Assembly: GCA_021787565.1 (NCBI GenBank)
Contig: JAJYLT010000001.1
Coordinates: 35,298-99,297, forward strand
Source: Acidobacteriota bacterium
GTDB taxonomy: Bacteria > Acidobacteriota > UBA4820 > DSQY01
DNA length: 64,000 nucleotides
Direction: 5' to 3'
In this document: in pieces, positions 26,316 to 34,122 of the stretch
Layout: every line of letters begins with the position of its first letter
Position numbering within the stretch: the stretch's first letter is position 1
The notes under the pieces: generated by a model
What the model was told of the DNA's origin: nothing
The model's database searches: none
The model's input: only the letters and a program-made list of their open reading frames with translations
Made by a program: the position numbers and the translations under genes

Positions 26316-26949
26316 CGGGCAGTAAATTCTCCAATCCGGGCGGGAAGGGGTTCGCCCCTCCCGCCCATTTCTAATATGGTGTGCAGGTGGCCGCATCCAT
26401 GGCGCTCGTCCGAACACTGTGAGGATGGCGCGTGGCGGGGAGGCCGAAACACCCGATTGGGGCAAGAGATTGCAGGGCCTGGATGAGTTCGAGAACCTAC
26501 CCGTCCTCCTCACGGGCGACTCACGCCGAGGCAGCTCATTCCGTGCTGTTCGAAGAACCGGACCAGCCTTCAGTCCGGGGCCAACTTCGGCTAGCCCTCA
26601 TGTCGAAGGTCATCAGCGCGCGTCGGCTCCAGCAGTCCTTCGAATTGAAGGAGAAGGCGCTTCATTCTGATTGGCAAACCAGGCATCGAGAACTCTCCGC
26701 GCTCCATGCCCTCGAACGCATTCTCGTCTCCACAGTAGCCCGAACGTAGCTGTGGCATCGTCCGGGCATCTGCGATGAGCCGTTCGGCTCACCGCCAGAG
26801 GAAGTGGCCGCCGTATTGCAGTACCAGCTTATGGGCCGTCGTAGGTACCCAATGAGCAAGAAGAGTCCCGAGGGCATCTCGGCCCTGTCGGCGGCAGAGC
26901 TCCTGTCGAACGCCCACGCCACGAAAGGGCCTTGTATCAGGAGGTGACC
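26316..26949. other. Region without a supported gene
   Basis: After the terminator at 26338-26370 there are overlapping open frames (26419-26749) without recognisable domains or ribosome sites, possibly gene debris, and a short hairpin TGAGCCG-tt-CGGCTCA at 26776-26791. Confidence 0.5.
26338..26370 (+). terminator. UUCG-capped terminator after the collagen-like gene
   Basis: GGGCGGGA(a)GGGG pairs with CCCCTCCCGCCC around TTCG (one bulged A), followed by ATTTCT. Confidence 0.88.
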
Positions 26950-27174
26950 ATGAACGCTCGAATTCCCCTCGTCATCCGCTGCTCAGGAGCCGGGTTCTCG
27001 CCCTTCATCGGAGCCGTCGACTCGGTGATGGACTTGGGGCACTGCCTGGTCAAGGTGGATGCGGCCGACCTCGAAAAGACCCGGGAGGATCCCTCGGGCG
27101 GCGATCGGGCGCACAAGGCCGGCGAGTACCTGACGTCCGGTGCGTTCGTGTCCGCTACAGAAGTGGCCTCGTAA
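26950..27174 (+). CDS. Hypothetical 74-aa protein
   Basis: AGGAGG sits 5 nt before the ATG, so translation is likely. The product begins MNARIPLVIRCSGAGFSPF, has two cysteines and no membrane helix. I recognise no family. Upstream is a long non-coding stretch; downstream at 91 nt is the lmo0937-family gene on the same strand. Confidence 0.6.
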   Translation: MNARIPLVIRCSGAGFSPFIGAVDSVMDLGHCLVKVDAADLEKTREDPSGGDRAHKAGEYLTSGAFVSATEVAS

Positions 27175-27264
27175 GCCTCTTACAGGCTCGCCGAATAATC
27201 GGGGAGGCCATTTGAAGATAGCAGGTCGGGACGGATGCATTGCGTCCCCAGAAAGGAGGCGAAC

Positions 27265-27414
27265 ATGCTTTGGACCCTAGCCGTGATTCTCCTTATTTTG
27301 TGGCTTCTGGGACTGTTGAGCGGCTACACGATGGGTGGAGTCATCCATGTCCTGCTGGTCATCGCTATCGTCGTCGTGGTGATCCGGGTCATTCAAGGCC
27401 GGAGGGTCGGCTGA
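27265..27414 (+). CDS. lmo0937-family small membrane protein (49 aa)
   Basis: MLWTLAVILLILWLLG, a short turn with GYTMGG, then a second helix (HVLLVIAIVVVVIRVIQ) and a basic end (GRRVG) match the full length of this two-helix stress-peptide family. AAAGGAGG precedes the ATG. A truncated relative lies at 12602. Probably inner-membrane; no known activity. Confidence 0.85.
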   Translation: MLWTLAVILLILWLLGLLSGYTMGGVIHVLLVIAIVVVVIRVIQGRRVG

Positions 27415-27494
27415 GGACCGTATCCGCAAGTCTCTGATTCGAGCGGTGCTTTTCGCGTGTCGTGAGCTCATTTGGCTCTCATGAGGTGAAAACA

Positions 27495-28487
27495 ATGCGC
27501 AACATACGATTGATTGGTCTTCTCCTGGTCGGGGCGATGATGCTGGCCTTGCCGGCCGCGTCATCAGCTCAGGTCTCCTTATCCATTACCATTGCCCCGC
27601 CAATGCTTCCGGTCTATTCGCAGCCCGTGTGCCCCGCGGCCAACTATATCTGGACACCCGGGTACTGGGCCTACGGACCGTACGGTTATTACTGGGTGCC
27701 CGGCACGTGGGTCCAACCCCCCCAGGTCGGGTTCCTCTGGACGCCCGGTTATTGGGGATGGGGCGGCAGCGGGTACGCCTGGAATGCGGGCTATTGGGGC
27801 CCACAGGTCGGCTTCTACGGCGGCGTCTCCTACGGATACGGATACAACGGCGTCGGATATGACGGCGGGTATTGGCGCGGCAGCGACTTCTACTACAACC
27901 GCGGCGTGACGAATGTGAACGTGAACATCAATCGCTACGGGTACGACAGGCCCTACGCCGCCAGGGGCAACAACCGCGCGAGCTACAACGGGGGCCGAGG
28001 CGGAGTCGTCGCGCGGCCGAACCATCAACAGCAAGTTGCCGCGCGTGAACAGCACAGACCGGAAACGTCGATGCAGCGGGAACAGCAGCGCGGCGCGAGC
28101 ACGAACAGAGAGCTTCGGGCTTCGGTGAACCACGGAGCGCCAGCCATAGGCGCTACCGAGAGACCCGGGGCCTTCGGGGGGCGGGGCGTCGTGCCCACCA
28201 GGGGAACGCCTGCGCGCGCCGAGGCGACTCGCCCGGCGCCGAAAGCGAACCACCCAAACTACGCGAAACCCGCGGTGAAAGCGACCCACCCGAACTACGC
28301 GAGACCCGCGGCGAAAGCGATCCATCCGAACTATGCGAGACCCGCGCCGAACGTGAGGCGCCCCTACAGCCCTCAGCCCGCGCCCAAGATGCAGAGAAGG
28401 GCCGTGCCGAACACGGCCCGTCCGAACCATTCGATGCCGCCGCCTAACAAGGAACAGCAGAAGCAGAACCAGAAGCGCAACGGCTGA
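27495..28487 (+). CDS. Exported YXWGXW-repeat protein
   Basis: A 330-aa protein with signal peptide (cleavage near SSAQ, residue ~23). Residues ~30-110 contain the YXWGXW-type repeats (APPMLP, YIWTPGYWAYG, YYWVPGTWVQPP, GFLWTPGYWGWG). The middle is Tyr/Asn/Arg-rich. Residues ~250-290 contain three 13-aa repeats around HPNYA(K/R)PA, and the C-terminus is basic and Pro/Asn-rich. A surface or cell-wall role is plausible, but function is unknown. GAGGTG precedes the ATG. Confidence 0.88.
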   Translation: MRNIRLIGLLLVGAMMLALPAASSAQVSLSITIAPPMLPVYSQPVCPAANYIWTPGYWAYGPYGYYWVPGTWVQPPQVGFLWTPGYWGWGGSGYAWNAGYWGPQVGFYGGVSYGYGYNGVGYDGGYWRGSDFYYNRGVTNVNVNINRYGYDRPYAARGNNRASYNGGRGGVVARPNHQQQVAAREQHRPETSMQREQQRGASTNRELRASVNHGAPAIGATERPGAFGGRGVVPTRGTPARAEATRPAPKANHPNYAKPAVKATHPNYARPAAKAIHPNYARPAPNVRRPYSPQPAPKMQRRAVPNTARPNHSMPPPNKEQQKQNQKRNG

Positions 28488-28724
28488 CAATAGCGAACTG
28501 CGCCAGCGGGCGCGGTCAGGGAAGGCGTCGTCTGACGCTGACGCGCCAGCCGCGCGCAGGAGAGAAAAGGAGACAAGAGGACCTCCGCCGTGCCGTGGTG
28601 TCGTGCCGCTCACTGTTCGAAGAGCTCCTCCGTGAGGGGAACGCCGACACGCCGCACCAACAGTTGGTCGGTGCGGCTTCCGCGAGCCACTAGCCGAAAG
28701 CGTTCGGCAGGACGGGGAGTACAG

Positions 28725-28752
28725 GTGGGCGCCGCGGAAGCGCGGCGCCCAC
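28725..28752. terminator. Perfect 12-bp GC hairpin
   Basis: GTGGGCGCCGCG pairs completely with CGCGGCGCCCAC around a GAAG loop, 11 nt before repeat copy A. No T-run follows, so terminator function is uncertain. Confidence 0.45.
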
Positions 28753-28762
28753 TGATGGCCCA

Positions 28763-28905
28763 AATTCCGCGATGGAATCGCACTCGTAGGAGCGCCGCCC
28801 CCGGCGCGACGGACCGTACGCGGGCACCGTATCCTGGTCGCAGGGTCACCCGGTTCGCGGCGAGGCGCCGCTCCTACGCAGGCGTTGAGCCGCTATCGCG
28901 GAATT
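28763..28905 (+). repeat. BIME/REP-like element, copy A
   Basis: Terminal inverted repeats AATTCCGCGAT and ATCGCGGAATT enclose an inner pair GTAGGAGCGCCGCC / GGCGCCGCTCCTAC and an asymmetric core. Almost identical to copy F (51784), including about 10 bp of flank beyond the right end. Confidence 0.85.
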
Positions 28906-29032
28906 GGGGGATGGCGCCTGGGTACGACCGTAGCGTTCTAGGTATCCGGGGGAGCCTGCGAGGGATTCCATGCGACCAACCGTTATGGTAAGTAGGACCG
29001 GGTGAATGCACCGGAGACCAAGAGGAGGAGCC

Positions 29033-30433
29033 ATGCGAACACTCAAGATCATGACGGCAATGTTGGTCGCTTCGGTCGTTCTGGCCGGAGGGCAAGCCTT
29101 ACGCGCCCAGGAGCCCATAGGCTACTCGGGGGCCCAGATTGACCAGATGGTGGCGCCCATCGCCCTGTACCCGGACGCGCTCGTCTCTCAGGTCCTCATG
29201 GCCGCCACCTTTCCGGACCAGGTGGCCGACGCGGACCAGTGGCTTCAGACCAATCCGGGCCTCGCGGGCGGCGAGCTCGACGACGCCCTCTCAACGGCGA
29301 GCTGGGATCCGAGCGTGATCTCCCTGTGCAAGTTCCCTGACTTGCTGCACAGGATGGGGAGCAACATGCAGTGGACGACCGATCTCGGCTACGCCTTCCA
29401 GGGACAGCGGGAGCAGGTGCTCGATTCCGTTCAGAGGCTCCGAAGGGCCGCCTATCAGAACGGATACCTCCGCTCTTCGCCCCAGCAGACAGTCGTTGTG
29501 GAACCTCAGTACATCTTGATCCAACCCTACAACCCGAACGTCGTCTACGTCCCGGTCTATGAGCCCACGGTGGTCTACGGGCCGGCCTGGAACTACCCGA
29601 CCTACTACTATCGTTCGGTCTGGGCGCCCTCGCCCGGCCTCTCCTTCGTGAACGGATTCGCGTGGGGCATCGGGTTTGCGGCGGCCCAGGCCCTCTTCGG
29701 AGGCTGCGACTGGAACCACCACAACGTCTACGTGAACAACACGGTGGTCATCAACAACACCATCTACCGGACGAGCTATGACCATCATCGGGATTACTAC
29801 AGAAAGGGCCGGCGCGACTGGGTCCGCCCGGTCCATGTCCAGCACGTCAACGAGGGCCGCAGGGGCGCCCCGTACGCCGGCGAGAACCACGGCGCCGTAC
29901 GCGGGATCTCGCATCTGCCTCCCGCCTATCACCCCGCGAACCCTGGGCGCCCTCACTCAGGCGAGCCCTACCGCCGGGAGGGAACGGTGAGCCATCCGCC
30001 CACGGCGGTGCCTCGCGAGACCTACCCTGGAAGGGTCGAACCTCCCAAGAACGAGCCCTACCGTCGGGAGGGCACGGTGAACCGTCCGCCCACGGCGGTG
30101 CCTCGCGAGACCTACCCTGGGAGGGTCGAGCCTCCCAAGCAGGAGCCTTACCGCCGGGAGGGAACGGTGAACCGTCCGCCCACGACGGTGCCGCGCGAGA
30201 CCAACCCTCGGAGGGTCGAGCCTCCCAAGCAGGAGCCTTACCGCCGGGAGGGAACGGTGAACCGTCCGCCCACGACGGTGCCGCGTAAACCCCGCGAGGG
30301 GACGGTTCAAGCTCCGGTGAGGAGCCAGGCGGGTCCGCACGCCGAGCAGATGCGCAAGAACGGGACACGTCCCGCCGAACCGGCACGCGTCCAAGAGCCC
30401 AAGAAGGAGGAGAAGAAAAAGAAACACAACTGA
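29033..30433 (+). CDS. Exported DUF3300 protein with 90-bp tandem repeats
   Basis: A 466-aa protein: signal peptide (~1-25), DUF3300 domain (~30-235; IDQMVAPIALYPDALVSQVL and YNPNVVYVPVYEPTVVYG are typical), then a His/Asn/Tyr-rich stretch. Four near-identical 30-aa units (EPYRREGTV..PPT.VPRET......EPPK) begin at nucleotides 29963, 30053, 30143 and 30233, and the end is Lys-rich. Location is likely periplasmic; no activity is known. GAGGAG precedes the ATG. The repeat identity at DNA level suggests recent expansion. Confidence 0.88.
   Translation: MRTLKIMTAMLVASVVLAGGQALRAQEPIGYSGAQIDQMVAPIALYPDALVSQVLMAATFPDQVADADQWLQTNPGLAGGELDDALSTASWDPSVISLCKFPDLLHRMGSNMQWTTDLGYAFQGQREQVLDSVQRLRRAAYQNGYLRSSPQQTVVVEPQYILIQPYNPNVVYVPVYEPTVVYGPAWNYPTYYYRSVWAPSPGLSFVNGFAWGIGFAAAQALFGGCDWNHHNVYVNNTVVINNTIYRTSYDHHRDYYRKGRRDWVRPVHVQHVNEGRRGAPYAGENHGAVRGISHLPPAYHPANPGRPHSGEPYRREGTVSHPPTAVPRETYPGRVEPPKNEPYRREGTVNRPPTAVPRETYPGRVEPPKQEPYRREGTVNRPPTTVPRETNPRRVEPPKQEPYRREGTVNRPPTTVPRKPREGTVQAPVRSQAGPHAEQMRKNGTRPAEPARVQEPKKEEKKKKHN
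29963..30296 (+). repeat. In-gene 90-bp tandem repeat, about 3.7 copies
   Basis: Units start with GAG CC(C/T) TAC CG(C/T) at exact 90-bp spacing inside the DUF3300 gene; the last unit is cut short by a divergent KPREG segment. Confidence 0.9.
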
Positions 30434-30481
30434 TCCTCGCCTCCTGAGCACCTGATCATCCGAGCGGGAAGGGGGCTTTCC

Positions 30482-30832
30482 GTGCCCCAGCTCCGCGTGC
30501 TCACCTTCCTGGGCCGATCCCCTGGCGCCTCCTTGTCGGCGGTGGCCGACCTGGACGGCGTGGCCGCCGCCACGGCCTCGGCCATGGTGGAGCGGCTGGT
30601 GCGCCGGGGGCTCGTGATCCGGCAGGCCGATCCGGAAGAGCGGAGGCGGGTCAAGCTGTCGCTTACGGAGGAGGGCGCGACCCTGCTCGAAGGGGCCCGC
30701 GCCCACGCCCGGGGGCGCGTGGCCGAACGTATGCGGGTCTTCACCGATGAGGAGTTGGCGGTCCTGGCGCATGGCCTGGAGCTGCTCCGCGATGTGCTCG
30801 ACCCCGCGAAGCAGCAAGAGCATCGATCATGA
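30482..30832 (+). CDS. MarR-family regulator, N-terminally truncated
   Basis: 116 residues from a GTG: the winged-helix part of MarR (LSAVADLDGVAAATASAMVERLVRRGLV, then QADPEERRRVKLSLTEEG). The frame stays open upstream to the DUF3300 stop codon, and its translation there (about 15 codons ending GLSVPQLR) still resembles a MarR N-terminus, but no start codon or ribosome site remains. The dimerisation helix is therefore incomplete. Its end overlaps the next frame by ATGA, as in a normal regulator-transporter operon. DNA binding as a dimer is doubtful. Confidence 0.7.
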   Translation: MPQLRVLTFLGRSPGASLSAVADLDGVAAATASAMVERLVRRGLVIRQADPEERRRVKLSLTEEGATLLEGARAHARGRVAERMRVFTDEELAVLAHGLELLRDVLDPAKQQEHRS

Positions 30833-31608
30833 CGGAGACGCAAGGGCAGCCGACGCCAGCCCCCGATTCAGCGGCCGGGACCTCCCTTGCCGTCATCGCG
30901 ACCGACGGGCTGACGCGCGCCTTCGGCGCCCTTCTGGCGGTGGACCACCTGAGCCTCTCCGTTCCGCAAGGGAGCATCTTCGGCCTCGTGGGACCCAACG
31001 GCGCGGGCAAGAGCACGACCCTCAAGATGCTCACCACCCTGCTGCCGCCGAGTGAGGGCTCGGCCCGGGTGGACCTGTGGAGCTTCGCCTTCATCACGCT
31101 GGGGCTGGGAGGGCTCGAGGTGGTGCCGAGCCGGGGCGAGCGGCTCGACTGGTTCAAGAGCCACTTCATCCAGGTCGCGGCCTTCGTCGCCGTTCTCGGC
31201 ATCGCCCTGCTCATCTGGCGCTCCTTCACGCACGATCATCCGCTGCTGGACCTCCTCGTCCGCAACGAGGCCGGCTCCATCGGCATCGCCATCTCCTCCA
31301 CCCTCCTGGCCACACGGGCTCAGTTCCACCTGTCCCGCCTCGTGGGACGCCTCGACCCCTTCAACCCGATCTACTCCGATCGCCTTCAGAAAATAGGGCG
31401 GACGCCGCAACCCACCACCAGCCTGGACCCCCACTCCATCCAATCCCTGTCGGTCGGCCTCGTCTTTCGCCAGGCCCAGGTCCAGGCGTCGGTCATGGCC
31501 TACGTGGAGGTCTTCGCCCTCATGACGCTGGTCCTGCTGTTCTTCCTGCCGCTCATCCCCCTGCTGAGGTCCGGTGGCGCGAGGGCGCTGCCTCCTGCCG
31601 CCGAATAA
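30829..31608 (+). pseudogene. Chimeric frame: ABC ATPase N-terminus fused to EmrB-type MFS fragments
   Basis: Residues 1-~82 are the start of a drug-type ABC ATPase (LTRAFGALLAVDHLSL, Walker A GPNGAGKSTTL). They stop before the signature and Walker B motifs. From ~83 the sequence is that of a 14-helix DHA2/EmrB transporter (DLWSFAFITLGLG, GERLDWFKSHFI, HDHPLLDLL). It then jumps at LLVRN to the far C-terminal part (EAGSIGIAISSTLLATRAQFHLSRLVGRLDP, final helix ALMTLVLLFFLPLIPLL). At least two large deletions kept the frame. It cannot be a working ATPase or a full permease. Real decay and assembly collapse are both possible. Confidence 0.75.
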
Positions 31609-31699
31609 ATCCGAAGCAGGGAGGGGAAAGGTAGGGTGGAGAGAAGGTGCGCCGGCTTCCCGACCGCCGATGGCCGTCGCTGGAGGCGCGGGGATGGCC

Positions 31700-32545
31700 C
31701 TACGGATGAAAGAACTCGGCGAGCGCAGCGGCCATGGCGGGCTCCCGGTGGGGGTCGGAGTGTCCTCGGCCGGGCAGGAGCCAGAGGCGGGCCCTGCCTG
31801 CTCCCGCGGCTTCGAGCCGCCTGGCGTGGGAGAGGGGGATCACGGAGTCGGCGGTGCCGTGGATGAGCAGGAACCGGGCGGAGGCCCGGCCGATGTGGCG
31901 TTCCGGGGCGATATCGCGAAAGCGCAGGCCGATGCGCCTCTCCACCATGCGAAAGGCCAGCGGGAGGCCCGGCCCGAGAATCCACCACCAGCGGCCGAGC
32001 GTCGCCCTGGGATCGGCGGGCGTCGCGAAGGCTCCCACCGTGGCCACGGCCCGAATGCGCTCGTCGTGGGCCGCCGCGTGAATGGCCGCGGAACCCCCCA
32101 CGGAGAGCCCCAGCACGCCGACCTCCTCGATCTCGGGCCGCCTGCGCCGCGCCTCCTCCACTGCCGCCCGGATGTCCTCGGAGAACTTCGGCATCGAGGC
32201 GAATTCGTCGGCGTCGGACGCGCCGTGGTGACGGGCGTCGAAGGCCAGCAGATCGAAGCCGGCCGGGTGCAACATGCCGATGTAGGGGAGCATGCGCGCC
32301 ACATTGCGTCCCCAGCCGTGGACGAGAACGAGGACTGGCGCGGCCCCGTCGCCGGAGGGAATCCACCAGCCGTGAAGGCTCTTCCCTCCGGCAGTGGGAA
32401 ACCATGCGGTCTCGAAGGCGAGGCCCAGAGAGGAGGGGTCCCGCCCGCTCTTAACACGCGGGTTGCGCCAGCCGAGGCGCACGACGAGCAGGACAAGGGC
32501 CTGGTAGACGATGGCGGCGCCGAGGATCCAGAGGAGCCACCTCAC
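31700..32545 (-). CDS. Membrane-anchored alpha/beta hydrolase
   Basis: A 281-aa protein with an N-terminal membrane helix (~3-22) and an alpha/beta-hydrolase fold. Oxyanion region LVHGWGRN (~74-81), nucleophile Ser in GLSVGG (~148), acid Asp in HGTADSVIP and His in GRGHSDP complete the triad. It resembles the BEM46-like serine hydrolases; the substrate is unknown. It stands alone, convergent with the MFS remnant. Confidence 0.85.
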   Translation of the reverse strand: MRWLLWILGAAIVYQALVLLVVRLGWRNPRVKSGRDPSSLGLAFETAWFPTAGGKSLHGWWIPSGDGAAPVLVLVHGWGRNVARMLPYIGMLHPAGFDLLAFDARHHGASDADEFASMPKFSEDIRAAVEEARRRRPEIEEVGVLGLSVGGSAAIHAAAHDERIRAVATVGAFATPADPRATLGRWWWILGPGLPLAFRMVERRIGLRFRDIAPERHIGRASARFLLIHGTADSVIPLSHARRLEAAGAGRARLWLLPGRGHSDPHREPAMAAALAEFFHP

Positions 32546-32750
32546 GGAGAAAGCCTCTTCGGGTTTGCCTCAGCCACCGGATAGGGGTGCCCACCCGCGT
32601 TTCTGTGCGTTCTCATCCCGGCTTCTTCACCTTTTCCAGGAATCGGAGGTGATACTCTCAACCCTCCCGAACCATGGTAGCATCACACGGGGGTCATTTG
32701 GTCTCCATGCACGGGGTGTCCGCTCGCGATCCCAACTCCCCACTCCCCCG

Positions 32751-33803
32751 CTAGACGAGTTTCTTCAAGAACTGGGCCTTCTCCATGCGGCGGAGGATGA
32801 GGCCCACGCGCCAGCGGTAGGTCCGGTTGGAACTGCCTGGATGCCAGGCGTCGGGCGCGGGGAGGCCGGCGGCGAGTTGGGCGGCCTCCTCGTCGGTCAG
32901 GGCCGATGCGGGTTTGTGGAAGTAGGCCTCGCTGGCGGCCTCGGCGCCGAAGATTCCGGGGCCGAATTGGGCTACGTTCAGGTAGATCTCCAGGACCCTC
33001 CTCTTGTCGAGTTCCCGGTCGAGCTGGATGGACAGCGCGGCCTCCTTGAGCTTGCGCAGGGGGTTGTAGGAGGGATTCAGCCAGAGGTTCTTGGCCACCT
33101 GCTGGGTGATGGTGGAGGCCCCTCGCGGCAGCCTCTTCTCTTGCCATGCCTCCTTGAGCGAGTCCTCGATCTCGCGGAAATCGAATCCCTTGTCCGAGAA
33201 GAAGTCGATGTTCTCCGAGACGAGGACCGCCCGCTTGAGATCGGGTGAGACGGCGCTGTAGGGAACCCATCGCCAGGCCACCACGGGCGGCTTGCCCTCA
33301 CGCCGGAGGCGTGCCTTGTAGCGTTCGATGAAGGCGGTGGAGGTGGGGTTGTGGAGGGCCAGCCGGGCCACGTCGGGCCATGTCGCCAGTTCGAAGGCGG
33401 CGAAGGCCAGCAGAAGCAGGCTGCAGGCGAGCGCGGCGAACAGAAGCCGCGGGAAGAGGTGGCGGCACCCCGAGGGCCGGGAGGGTTCGTGACGGCCCGT
33501 GCCATCCTGGAGCGTCTCGGCGGCCCCGTCACCCCCTCGATGCCCATCCCTGGCCCCTGGAGACACTCCCGATTCGTTCTGGGCCACCTCACCTTTACCA
33601 CAGTCCGTCAGGAAGAGGGGAGAAATCGGTGCCAAGAGGGTGCCCCTGTGCCGCCCTTCGAGAGGGGCGGCCGCGGAAGCAGGCTCCGTCACGGGGCCGA
33701 AGCGGCCGGCCCGGCCATGCGCTCCAGGGTCAGACGCAGCTTCTGAAAAGTGATAGCAGCGGATCTCGTAGGATTCCCGGGGCTCCTCTTTCGGCATGGG
33801 CAT
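32751..33803 (-). CDS. mtgA: Monofunctional peptidoglycan glycosyltransferase (GT51)
   Basis: The GT51 domain covers the C-terminal ~220 residues: VSENIDFFSDKGFD (catalytic Glu region), RGASTITQQVAKNLWLNPSY and LEIYLNVAQFGPGIFG, preceded by one membrane anchor (LLFAALACSLLLLAFAAFELAT). It polymerises lipid II into glycan strands at the inner membrane. No transpeptidase domain follows, hence mtgA. The start is uncertain: the ATG at 33803 gives ~115 residues of low-complexity sequence before the anchor, whereas a GTG near 33752 would shorten this. Confidence 0.9.
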   Translation of the reverse strand: MPMPKEEPRESYEIRCYHFSEAASDPGAHGRAGRFGPVTEPASAAAPLEGRHRGTLLAPISPLFLTDCGKGEVAQNESGVSPGARDGHRGGDGAAETLQDGTGRHEPSRPSGCRHLFPRLLFAALACSLLLLAFAAFELATWPDVARLALHNPTSTAFIERYKARLRREGKPPVVAWRWVPYSAVSPDLKRAVLVSENIDFFSDKGFDFREIEDSLKEAWQEKRLPRGASTITQQVAKNLWLNPSYNPLRKLKEAALSIQLDRELDKRRVLEIYLNVAQFGPGIFGAEAASEAYFHKPASALTDEEAAQLAAGLPAPDAWHPGSSNRTYRWRVGLILRRMEKAQFLKKLV

Positions 33804-34122
33804 GGCGCCACTCTCCCGGAATGAGGGAGTACCGTCCGACGGCAATAGAACTCCAATAGACGAAAATGTCAAGGGCGAGGTTCGCCCCAAATTCCGCGAT
33901 CGAATTATGCGCGTAGGAGCGCCGCCCCCGGCGCGACCTGCGCAAGCCCGCGACCGGCGAGTCCTCTGAACAGCCCATCGCGTCGGGGGCGGCGCTCCTA
34001 CCGAGAGGTTGAGCCTCCATCACGGAATGCGGGTTCGCCCTTCCGATTGCGGAGCGGCAGCGCTCTGCATAGTATGGATCCAATGCGGCCGGGAGGAGCG
34101 CGCCGACCAGGAGGGGCAAGCC
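33804..34122. other. Divergent intergenic region with a repeat element
   Basis: Between mtgA and the Memo-family gene; mostly filled by repeat copy B. No other feature is visible. Confidence 0.5.
33890..34028 (+). repeat. BIME/REP-like element, copy B (divergent)
   Basis: AATTCCGCGAT at the left, inner arms GTAGGAGCGCCGCC / GGCGGCGCTCCTAC, and an imperfect right end ATCACGGAAT. The core differs from copies A, E, F and G. Confidence 0.8.

Larger units (their letters stand above)
28488..29032. other. Structured intergenic region upstream of the DUF3300 gene
   Basis: Contains a hairpin with arms GCCGCACC/GGTGCGGC (about 28650-28677), the perfect 12-bp hairpin at 28725-28752, and repeat-element copy A. 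No supported gene. Confidence 0.6.

Noticed and set aside
26419..26749. Overlapping plus-strand frames of 80-105 codons
   Set aside because: No ribosome site, no domain and conflicting frames; probably debris. Listed only within the intergenic note.
32700..33890. A longer mtgA product starting near 33890
   Set aside because: That start is a TTG without a ribosome site, at the edge of repeat copy B; shorter starts are more plausible.
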